Assembly: GCA_037954665.1 (NCBI GenBank)
Contig: JBBMOL010000009.1
Span: forward strand, 1,426,001 to 1,490,000
DNA length: 64,000 nt
Reading direction: 5' to 3'
Source of the DNA: Laguncularia racemosa
Taxonomy: Eukaryota; Streptophyta; Magnoliopsida; Myrtales; Combretaceae
Shown here: one piece after another, positions 1 through 8,455 of the stretch
Numbering within the stretch: the stretch's first letter is position 1
Layout: the number at the start of each line of letters is the position of its first letter
Translations under genes and position numbers: made by a program
The notes under the pieces: generated by a model
Seen by the model: the letters and a program-made list of their open reading frames with translations, nothing else
Database searches by the model: none
Told to the model about the DNA's origin: nothing

Positions 1-959
1 GGTTCTTTAGGAGCTTGTAAAACAATCTAATTTATCCTAGATTCTCTGAATACCACATCTTTGTTGTAAATGATGTGTTTAGTATCAGGATTCCATAACT
101 TATACCCTTTAATACCATCTTTGTACCCAATGAAGATGCACTTCTCAGTCTTGCTTTCAAGTTTATTCCTCTTTTCCTTAAGCACATGCACATACGCTTC
201 ACAGCCAAATACTTTAACATGGGATATATTCGGCTTCTTCTTAAATAGTGTCTCAAATGGTGTTTGATCCTTCAAAGCTAATGTGGGAGACCTGTTCTTT
301 AGATAACACACAGTAGCTACTGCTTCAGCCCAAAATTCAGTTGCTAAGTTTGCACCACTAAACATACTCTTTGCTTTCTCAATAAAGGATCAATTAAGTC
401 TCTCTGCTATCCTATTCTGCTGAGTTGAATATGGTGTGGTTTTCTGCCTTGCTATGCCACTAGTTGCACAGAATTGATCAAATTTCGCTGAACAAAATTC
501 TCCTCCATTGTTAGTTCGCAACACTTTAATCTTTCTATCAAATTGATTTTCCACGAAAGCTTTAAATTCACGAAATTTTTCTAACGCATCATCCTTTCTC
601 TACAAGAAATATATCCATACATATCTGGAATAATCATCGGTAAAGGAAACATAATACCTTGATTTTCCAAAAGATGCTACAGATGAAGGACCAAAGACGT
701 CACTGTGAATTAAATCCAGAATCCCTTTTGCTCTCCCTCCTATAGATTCAAAAGATACTCGATTCTGTTTTCCATGTAGACAATATTCATAGAATCTGAA
801 ACCTATAGAACAACTTGGGATTCCTTCCACCTTCTTCTTTGAAGCAAGGGTCACCAATCCTTTTTCACCAATATGACCCAATCTTCGATGCCACAAAATT
901 GCAAAATCTTCTTTCACCTGCTCTGTGATATAACTCTGACCACTAACTACTATGCTCCC
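1..959 (-). pseudogene. pol: Copia-1 GAG-pre-integrase and integrase, broken
   Basis: A pre-integrase HHCC-like segment (LWHRRLGHIGEKGL) leads into the integrase core. The first catalytic Asp is present (DLIHSDVFGP). The second Asp of the DDE triad is Asn (LRTNNGGEF, codon 512-510). The Glu region (QNRIAERLN) is present but is followed at once by a TGA stop (392-390). Another stop lies at 600 after SRYVWIYFL. The segment 365-27 continues the post-core region with FWAEAVATVCYLKNRSPT and VFGCEAYVHV. Confidence 0.88.
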
Positions 960-1423
960 CAGCAATTTCCACAACTTCCCACACATCGTTCACCTCTAGC
1001 AATTACCATAGATCCACGAATTAGCTTACATGAATGCTTATCACTGATGAAAGTAATACCAGCATCTGCCATAGTTCCAACAAAAATAAGATTCCTAGTA
1101 AGACTAGGAATACACATCACATTCGGAAGATTCTTGACTGTCCCATTCTTCATCTTCAACTTCACCTTTCCATGACCGACAATGTCAAGTGTTGAATCAT
1201 CTCCCATTCGCACTGTACCTCCATGATATGGTTCATAACAGCATAACCAATCTCTATGAGGTGTCATGTGAAAAGACACTCTGGTATCAATTATCCATGC
1301 ACTATGGTCAACCTGAGATGAATTGCACATGAGATACATGTCTCCCACATTATTGTCATCATCTTTCTTTGTACTAGATAATGATGCATCATCTCGCTTC
1401 TCTGGACCCACACTTTTGCTTCT
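960..1423 (-). pseudogene. pro: Copia-1 aspartic protease region
   Basis: The frame includes WIIDTRVSFHMTPHRDW, which aligns by eye with the Copia retropepsin active site, normally D-S/T-G-A. Here the Gly after the Asp-Thr pair is Arg, which should abolish activity. The rest of the domain (GTVRMGDDSTLDIVGHGKV, NVMCIPSLTRNLIFVG) is well conserved. It follows gag without a clear break. Confidence 0.85.
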
Positions 1424-2198
1424 ATAATCCTTCTTCAAGTGTTCGGTTTTTCCGCACTTCCAACACTTTATTTCAGATTGATTATAACTTTTAAATCTTC
1501 CTCTAGACTTATTCCTGCTAACAAATCTGGATTTAGATCATTCACTATTCCTTCCTCTTACAAAAAGAGCATCATTCGTTGCATTATTAGAACCTGCTCT
1601 TCTCATCTCCTTAGACAATAAAGCAGATACAACATTCTCAAATGATAGCTCACTAACACCAGTGCCAATCGAAATAATTATATGTTCCCATGAATTAGGC
1701 AATGAACACAGCAAAGTACACGCTTTATCCTCCTTATCCAGATTAACATCAATAGATGCAAGTTGCCCACAGATAGTATTAAAATTGTTTAAGTATGCAG
1801 AAAAGGAATCACCTTCACTCATTCGAAGGTTGTATAGTCGCTTCCGCAGAAATAACCTATTCACGAGCGATTTGCTCTGACAAAAGGCTTCCCAATTTAA
1901 ACTAGAAATCTTTTGCTGTCATCTTAGAGGTCACGTTCACCAGAACGTTATCAGTGAGGCAAAGCCAAATCAAGCTTCGTGCTTTTCGATCGCTGCTGAT
2001 CCACGCCTTCAATTGAGTGGATGCAATCGCAATCTCTTCCTCCTTCGCTTTCTCCTTGGTAATTAACTCTAGTTTATCTTCTTCAATTACATACCATAGA
2101 TCTCTATCTACGAGCAGAGCCTCCATCTTCAACTTCCATAACTCGAAACCCTTCCCGTCGAACTTCTTCACTTCAATCCGTGATTGACCGGTCGACAT
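1424..2198 (-). pseudogene. gag: Copia-1 gag, broken
   Basis: The Gag capsid region begins MSTGQSRIEVKKFDGKG at 2198, with the usual start of this family just inside the LTR leader. It continues through a UBN2-type segment (1864-1538, LRMSEGDSFSAYLNNFNTI) after a frame break near 1900. A CCHC zinc knuckle follows at 1465-1424 (CWKCGKTEH). Its last ligand position reads Tyr (codon 1426-1424) where the family has Cys. The fragmentation and loss of the zinc ligand indicate a non-functional nucleocapsid. Confidence 0.85.
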
Positions 2199-2268
2199 CG
2201 TCCTAAGATTTGATTTTTTTTTTCTTCGAATCTCTCTTCACTAAGAAAAAACCCTAATCTCAAACCTC

Positions 2269-2280
2269 GCTCTAATACCA
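2269..2280 (-). promoter_or_regulatory. Primer-binding site of Copia-1 (tRNA-Met type)
   Basis: The minus strand reads TGGTATTAGAGC, one mismatch from the TGGTATCAGAGC complement of the initiator tRNA-Met 3' end used by most plant Copia elements. It lies 2 nt inside the LTR. Confidence 0.85.
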
Positions 2281-2282
2281 GA

Positions 2283-2654
2283 TGTTAAGGTCGGCCACAC
2301 ATAAGTAAGTTAAAAAAGGAAAGAAAATAAAAACGTAAGATTTTACCTTGGTTCACCTGTTAATTAGGGCTACGTCTAGCAAAGGATTCCAATAAAATTA
2401 GCACCTCACTTCCTTGTTTTTCATTACTCAATTACAAGTGAAAAAGAGAATATATAGAACAGTTATTCATGGGCCAAAACCCAAACTTTTAATAAATAAA
2501 TATGGGCATAATTGCTAAAAGCCTTAAGGCGTCCGGGGGGCGCTGCCCCCTTGAGACCCCCGCCAGGGCAGCTTCCCCGGACTCCTGCTCGCTCAACGTG
2601 GAGCGGGACCCACATGCTTTCCTGTCATAGGGGAGTATAAGCCACACTCCAACA
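2283..2654 (-). repeat. 5' LTR of Copia-1 (372 bp)
   Basis: The LTR starts TGTTGGAGTG and ends CCTTAACA on the minus strand, giving a TGTT/AACA inverted terminus. It is followed by a 2-nt spacer and a tRNA-Met-like primer site. A GC-rich block (2530-2620) contrasts with the AT-rich surroundings. The partner LTR is outside the window. Confidence 0.85.
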
Positions 2655-3025
2655 TTATCATGGGTTCTAACTTTGATTACTACAATTTCACTATGAGCAA
2701 TAATATTATGAACAAAGTGATATCTAACATCGATGTGTTTTGACCTCTCATGAAACATCTGATCCTTTGTGAGGTAAATTGCACTCTGACTATCACAATT
2801 AACAATAATAATCTTCACATCATCACTGAGCCCTCCAAATAATTCTTGCAACCAAATAACTTCTTTAAAAGCGTCTATGATGGCCATATATTCAGCTTCA
2901 GTAGCAGATAAAGCTACTGTAGCTTGCAATGTAGCTTTCCAACTAATGGCATAGCCTCCTAGTGTAAAGGTATACCCTGTGAGAGATCTCCTCTTATCTA
3001 AATCTCCAGTAAAATTAGAGTCCAC
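2655..3025 (-). pseudogene. pol: Copia-2 RNase H, cut by Copia-1 LTR
   Basis: The frame MDSNFTGDLDKRRSLTGYTF is followed by SATEAEYMAI, NCDSQSAIYL and HIDVRYHFVHNII, all standard Copia RNase H motifs. Copia RNase H normally continues after this point for a few dozen residues. Here, right after the residues THDN, the frame runs into the TGTTGGAGTG terminus of Copia-1. This defines the insertion point. Confidence 0.9.
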
Positions 3026-3039
3026 AAAACTAATAAGAC

Positions 3040-4120
3040 TATCTCTAGCTTTACCAAACTGTAAACAAATATTAGTAGTACCTCTTAAGGATCTAAAGAT
3101 CCACTAAATTGCTCTCCAGTGTTCTTTGCTAGGATTTGCCATATTTCTGCTAACAACACTCACAACATGTGACAGGTCTGGGCGGGTACATACCATATCA
3201 TACATAAGAGATCCTACAACGCTAGAATATGAAACCTTTGACGTATAATTTATTTCTTTATCTGATTTAGGAGATTGAGTAGATGAAAGCTTCAAGTGAG
3301 ATGCTAAGGGAGTACTGACAGGTTTAGCATTCATCATATTGAACTTGTGAAGTATCTTTTTAAAGTACCCCATCTTGTTAAGATGCCATGTTCCCAATTT
3401 TCTATTTCTTAGAATTTCCATTCCAAGTATCTTCTTTGCTGCTCTCAAATCCTTCATATTAAACTCTCTACTCAATTAGGTTTTAACCCTTTTAATCTAT
3501 CTTCCATCTTCAACTGCAATCAACATATCATTAACATATAATAATAAATAAACAAAAGACTCATCGTCACATTTCTTGAAATAGACACAACTATCATAAC
3601 TACTTCTCTTGAATTGATGAGAAGTCATAAAAGAATCAAATCTTTTATACCAATGCCTGGGTGACTATTTTAACCTATAAAGGAATTTCTTCAACATGCA
3701 AACATGGTCCTCCTTTCATGAGGCCACAAAACCTTCTGGCCGTTGCATGTAAATATCTTCCTCAATCTCTCCATGTAGGAAAGCAGTCTCCACATCTAGC
3801 TATTCTAATTCAAGATCTTGGAAGGCTATAACACCCAAAAGTGCTCTAATTGAACTATGTTTTACAACAGGAGAAAACACATAAGTGAAATCAATACTTG
3901 CTATCTAACTGTAACCTTTTGCGACTAGTCTGGCCTTGTCTCTGGGTTCTTCCATATCCAGTGTATTCTCTTTCTTCTTATAAACCCATTTGCACTTAAC
4001 TATTTTCTTCCCTTTAGGAAGCTTCACCAAATCCCACATACTACTTTTTTGAAGGGATTCCATCTCTTCTTGATTGCAATCATCCACTTACCAGAGTCTT
4101 CACAATTAACAACCTCTATG
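3040..4120 (-). pseudogene. pol: Copia-2 reverse transcriptase, broken
   Basis: The N-terminal part (4087-3905) has WDLVKLPKGKKIVKCKWVYK and ARLVAKGYS, typical of Copia RVT_2. The catalytic YVDD box reads YVND (codons 3538-3527), so the first catalytic Asp of the pair is Asn. A stop follows at about 3500. The C-terminal part (3475-3104) has KKILGMEILRNRKLG, KPVSTPLA and YSSVVGSLMYDMVCTRPDL. Confidence 0.88.
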
Positions 4121-4189
4121 TAAGTGGATGGCTCCTGATTAGAGTCAATATACTCTGCAGCATTGAGAGCATAAGCTACAAGATCTGCC

Positions 4190-5129
4190 TCTACAAATCT
4201 CTAAGGTGGTCTAACTTCTCTCCTAGGCCTGTCTCTAGCAATAGAGTATTGTGGTTGTGATGGCATAGACATAGGATCATCCTTAGTTTGTGATAAAGGC
4301 TAAGAAGAAGTCTCTGATTTAGAACTTGAACCAATTTCAACCTCCACCCACATGGATGATTTCTGCTTGACTTCATCAGATGAAGGGTTAGATGGCAAAT
4401 CAGATAACATAGACAACTCATCAAAAATAACATCTCTACTTACTATAACTTTCTTCAATTCAGGACACCACAGTTTATATCCCTTGACACCAAGTTTAAA
4501 ACCAAGGAATTACACTTCAATGATTGTGGTTCAAGCTTTCCATTATCAACATGTGAATATACAGGACAACAAAAAATTTTCAATTCAGAATAATTACCAA
4601 GAGTGGCAGAACATACTTCAAATGGGGTCTTCTTGTCTATAACAGTTGATGGAGATATGTTTATCAAGTAACATGCTATAGAACCAGCTTCTGCCCAGAA
4701 TGACTTTGGTAATCTTACATTCGAAAGCATACACTGGACTTTCAAAATAATAGTTATGTTCATGTGCTCTGCTACCCCATTCTGCTGAGGTGTGCCAGGG
4801 ACTATTAAGTGTCTCATAATTCCCTATACTTTGCATAGATTATTAAAATCGTTAGAACAAAACTCTAATCCATTATTTGTACATAAACGCTTTACCTCTT
4901 TCCTGGTTTGCTTCTCAATCATTGTTTTCCATTCTTTGAATGTGGGTAGAACATCATTCTTCTACTTTAAGAAGAATACCTAAACATGTCTAGAAAAGTC
5001 ATCTGTAATAGTCATCAAGTAAGCAGCACCTTCACTAGATAGCACTCTCGATGGCCCCCAAAGATCAAAGTGGACATAATCCATAATGCCCTTTATATTA
5101 TGTGTACCTATGGTGAATCTAACTCTTTT
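4190..5129 (-). pseudogene. pol: Copia-2 integrase, broken
   Basis: The core begins with YVHFDLWGPSRV and TITDDFSRHV, so the first Asp is present. The second catalytic Asp is Asn (LCTNNGLEF). The Glu region is present in GTPQQNGVAEHMN (4817-4455 frame), followed by FWAEAGSIACYLIN. Several stops interrupt the core. The 4433-4190 stretch is the poorly conserved integrase C-terminus and linker. Confidence 0.8.
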
Positions 5130-5700
5130 CTATTTTCCAAACACACAATGTTCACAAAATTTTAACTTACTGATGTTTTGCCCCTCAAGTAGACCTCTTT
5201 TACTCAACTCAGTCATGCCAGCTTCACTCATATGACCTAAATGCATAAGCCAGATTTTTGTAGAATCTTCGTTTGACAAGGATAAAGAAGTAACAACAGC
5301 ATCACCCATAACGATTGAACCCTGCAAGACATACAAGTTAGCAGCTTCTTTTTGCCCTTTCATCACCACCAACGATCCCCTACTAATCTTCAAAACTCCA
5401 CCTTCATCGGTGTACTTGTACCCTTTAGAATCAAGAGTACTAAGAGAAATCAAATTTCTCTTCAAGTCAGGATCATGTCTCACATCACCAAGCATCCTGA
5501 CGACACCATCATGCATTTTGATTTCAATTGTTCTAATATCTGCAATCCTGCAAGAAGCGTTATTGCCCAACAAAACAACACCTTTGGAAACCTTTTCATA
5601 TGTTGAAAACCAGTCTCGATTGGGACACATATGAAAAGTACAGTCAGAATCCAAGATCCATTCCTAACTAGTCTGTGAATCATTGGAAACAATAAGAAGC
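5130..5700 (-). pseudogene. pro: Copia-2 protease and GAG-pre-integrase
   Basis: The active-site segment reads W-I-L-D-S-D-C-T-F-H-M: Asp replaces the Gly of the DSG motif. A stop lies a few codons upstream of it. The following DPDLKRNLISLSTLDSKGYK and the pre-integrase motif IWLMHLGHMSEAGMTEL with CEHCVFGK are well preserved (5654-5130). Confidence 0.85.
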
Positions 5701-5799
5701 TCACCATAGCTAATTTCTTCAGCAACATTAGCTTCACCAAATTTTTCTTATTGTTTCTCCTTTTGGTTATCATTATCTCTTTTGTTCTTATTTTGCAAT

Positions 5800-6517
5800 T
5801 TATAACATTCCAATTTTATATATCCCTTCTTCTTGCAATAATTACAAGTTTTATTCCTATTTGCAGACTTCAATCTGCCCCTTGAATTCCCACTAGAACT
5901 TCTATCTTGACTCTTTCCTCAAGTAATAAGACTCTCAGCCTTAGGCTCGGTTCTAATAACTAAAGTTTTCATCTTTTCATAAGAGGCTAAAGCACCGTAA
6001 ACATCTTCTATAGTAATTGTATCATGACTATAAAAGATTGTATCTTTAAAATTCGAATACAAAGGAGGTAACGAACATAACAAAATCAAAACCAGATCGT
6101 CTTCATCATACTTTACCTCCATGGATTTTAGATCTGATACAGTCTCCTTAAAGATGGTCAAGTGATTATCTACAGACCCTCCTTCCGCCAAATGGTAGTT
6201 TCTACTTTAGATGCAATTTACTATTCAAACTCTTTGTCATGCACAACTGCTCTAATTTCAACCATAGTGCAGCAACGGTCTTCTCCTTTAACACATCTTG
6301 CAAATTTTTATTTGAAAAATGAAGATAAATTTGAGAAAGGGCTTTATGATCCTTACGTTGTTTTTTTTTCAAGAGTCCATGACGCAGGTATCTTATCAAA
6401 CCCTAACAAAGCATCATCCAAATCCATCTGTGCAAGAACCGCACGTATCTTAACCTGCCATAGGGAAAATCTTGTATTGCGATCTAGCAGCGAAATATCA
6501 TACTTGACTGATGCCAT
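5800..6517 (-). pseudogene. gag: Copia-2 gag, frameshifted
   Basis: The start codon is at 6517 (MASVKYDISLLDRNTRFSLW), 27 nt inside the primer site. A run of A residues near 6360-6370 shifts the frame. The Gag sequence continues with KALSQIYLHFSNKNLQDVL and LWLKLEQLCMTKSL (6399-6202), then the UBN2 segment 6191-5919. The zinc knuckle (CNYCKKKGYIKLEC, about 5850-5808) has Tyr in place of the His ligand (codon 5822-5820). Confidence 0.85.
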
Positions 6518-6543
6518 TGTCTAGAACAAAATCAAAGAACTTT

Positions 6544-6556
6544 TGCTTTGATACCA
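6544..6556 (-). promoter_or_regulatory. Primer-binding site of Copia-2 (tRNA-Met type)
   Basis: The minus strand reads TGGTATCAAAGCA, one mismatch from the initiator tRNA-Met complement, two bases inside the LTR. Confidence 0.85.
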
Positions 6557-6558
6557 CT

Positions 6559-6699
6559 TGTTATGATTTTGTTAAGGACAAAAATAATGACAAGAGTAAA
6601 TAATAATTGTAAGAAAAATAAAAAACACACAAGATTTACGTGAAAAAAACTCAAATTGGGTTAAAAAAACCATGGGCAAAAGAGAGGAGAGCTAAAATT

Positions 6700-6750
<51 letters not shown>

Positions 6751-6931
6751 AGTGTGAAATGAATAAAATATAAAACTAGACAAATTAAATCTATATATAC
6801 AGGAAACTACCGTCCTACAAATTCAGGACATATTCATCAATAGTACCTGAATGGACGAGAGGACCTAGCCAAGTTCTAGTGGCATAGATTCCTGGGTAAA
6901 TTAATTCTATTAATTATTATGTCTAATAACA
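6559..6931 (-). repeat. 5' LTR of Copia-2 (373 bp)
   Basis: On the plus strand it begins TGTTATGATT and ends CTAATAACA, giving perfect TGTTAT/ATAACA termini. It abuts a primer site through a 2-nt spacer. It contains a (TA)n tract at 6703-6748. The outer boundary is inferred from the inverted terminus only. Confidence 0.75.
6703..6748. repeat. (TA)n microsatellite
   Basis: About 23 uninterrupted TA units inside the Copia-2 LTR. Confidence 0.95.
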
Positions 6932-7321
6932 TGCTTTTTAAAATTTAAGTGCCGGCTCATATAGAAGAACTAGAGTGCTCTTAAATAACTCGTAGTGCTA
7001 GTCATATATTACGGTTGCTAAAGTGTATGATATGGGAATATGTGCTGAATATTGAGATACTTAATATAAAAATATATTTGTACTACAAAATACTCTTGAC
7101 AAATATGCCCTGATTGCGAGAAAATGAATTGGGAAGACAATAGGGAACCAATCGAAATCTTCAAAGCAACACTACTTGCCTTTCAAATGTATGAACTTAT
7201 TAATTCCCAGTGAAAATTGCATTTCAAGTTCCCAACTTGGTTGGTTAAATGTTTAGATTAATTCTCTTTATTGATGTGTTGATTTGCCCAATAATGCTAA
7301 GCTTGAGTTTATTGGTAGGAT
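6932..7321. other. AT-rich spacer, no gene seen
   Basis: About 390 bp between the Copia-2 LTR and the hAT element. I see no reading frame or structural repeat that supports a call. Confidence 0.6.
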
Positions 7322-7406
7322 TAGGGGTGGGAATTGCGGGGTGGGCCAAAAAAATCTGACCTGCAGGGGTGCGGGCAATCCCTGCGGGCTGCGGGCCAAC
7401 CCGCCG
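7322..7406 (+). repeat. Left terminal and subterminal GC-rich repeat of the hAT element
   Basis: It starts with TAGGGGTGGG and holds several GCGGG and CCCGC words, including GCGGGCCAACCCGC. The last is found inverted at the right end (about 11221-11236), and related words occur at both ends of the small hAT at 28924-30208. Confidence 0.7.
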
Positions 7407-7870
7407 GATACTGCACAGCAACACTGGCAGCACGGCACGGCACGGCAACCTCGGCTTGAGATGACACGCACGTTCATCACGTACGACGAGGACGACCTGC
7501 TGTAGGACGTGACTGACGACTGACGAGGACGACATGACGACCATGCCTTGCACCGCCGCCGCCGCCGAGCCGACGGGTGCGATTGAAATTGCCATGCCAC
7601 GCCCACGCCACGCCAGTCACCACTCACCACAGCGAACTGTCGAAGTCGAACACAACACACACACACACCAGACACCACACCACCACAGCAGTCCACACTC
7701 CACAGGTCGTCGTCCGTTCGTGGCTCCGTCCACCTTGACCTCGAGAGCAGCCCACATGGCCAGGTTGTATAAGTTCCAAGTCCAACGCAGCTGGCAGCCC
7801 ACCCCAAACCCCACCATCCGTGCACCCCCAATACTCCGCAGCTAGACCGACGTTGTGCCACCACCGCCGG
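7406..7870. other. GC-rich segment inside hAT 5' region
   Basis: This stretch is far richer in GC than its neighbours. It has GCC-rich and CA-rich runs (CCGCCGCCGCC near 7555; (AC)n near 7655). Overlapping open frames occur on both strands but none has a recognisable domain. It may be a captured host gene or promoter fragment, or simply transposon leader. I cannot identify it. Confidence 0.4.
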
Positions 7871-7969
7871 CCACCTTTTAGACGCTGTTAATTAAGGTAA
7901 AACAATTCTCTTTTCTCTACTATTGTCCTCTACTGTATTGTGTGTGGTATGGTGTGGTGTGGTGGCAGT

Positions 7970-8350
7970 GTGGTGTGGCCGTGTGGGGTGGCCGTGTGGC
8001 GTGGTGTGGTGTTCGTGTATAAAAACCGTGTATCTCTCTGACTCAGTGAACTCTGGGTGTGTATAGCCCACACGGCCGTTTGTAATAGCCATGTATGCCT
8101 CTAGCTTCCTTCTTTGTTCTCATACACGGTTGACTACACGGGTGTGTAACTCAACCGTGTGTCCTCCACTCCTCCAGTCCTCCTTCCTATGCACGGTTGG
8201 TTTACACGGGTGTGTATTCCAACCGTGTACTGATCTGTCCTACAAACCTTTCTTTCGACTTCCACGCTGATACACGGTCATATACAGGGCGTGTATCCTA
8301 ACCGTGTAGTCTCCTGATTCCTTCAAACGGCCGTTTGTAAAACCGTGTAA
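7970..8350 (+). repeat. Palindromic ACACGG/CCGTGT array upstream of transposase
   Basis: Repeated units of about 38-42 bp occur at 8123-8160, 8191-8230 and 8271-8308, with partial units at 8330-8350 and 7970-8060. Each has outer arms ACACGGT..ACCGTGT and an inner ACACGGGTGTGT or ACAGGGCGTGT core, so every unit can fold back on itself. In hAT elements, clustered short motifs near the ends are transposase-binding sites; that role here is inference. Confidence 0.75.
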
Positions 8351-8455
8351 CTTCCTTTCTTCAAAGCATTCCCCTTTTTACTTGCTTTTATCTCCAATTC
8401 GTCTTGAATTTAAATACTTTAACTACTATTAATAATATTTTTTTATATTTACAGA

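Larger units (their letters stand above)
1..2654 (-). mobile_element. Copia-1: Ty1/Copia retrotransposon, 5' part, truncated by window edge
   Basis: Read on the minus strand, the order is 5' LTR (2654-2283), primer site, gag, protease, pre-integrase and integrase, the Ty1/Copia order. Reverse transcriptase, RNase H and the 3' LTR lie beyond the left edge. The 5' LTR abuts an RNase H reading frame of a second Copia element at 2655, so Copia-1 is nested in it. Stop codons and changed catalytic residues show that this copy is dead. Confidence 0.9.
2655..6931 (-). mobile_element. Copia-2: older Ty1/Copia element, interrupted by Copia-1
   Basis: The minus-strand order is LTR (6931-6559), primer site, gag, protease, integrase, reverse transcriptase and RNase H, i.e. 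Ty1/Copia. The RNase H frame is cut at 2655 by the Copia-1 LTR. Its last residues and the 3' LTR must lie beyond Copia-1, outside the window. All reading frames are broken. Confidence 0.9.

Noticed and set aside
2489..3025. 178-codon continuous frame as one gene
   Set aside because: It is a chimera: Copia-2 RNase H up to 2655, then LTR sequence of Copia-1.
7268..7864. 198-codon minus-strand open frame rich in Arg, Cys and Trp
   Set aside because: It crosses the hAT left end into flanking DNA, so it cannot be a single old gene; open because of GC-rich composition.
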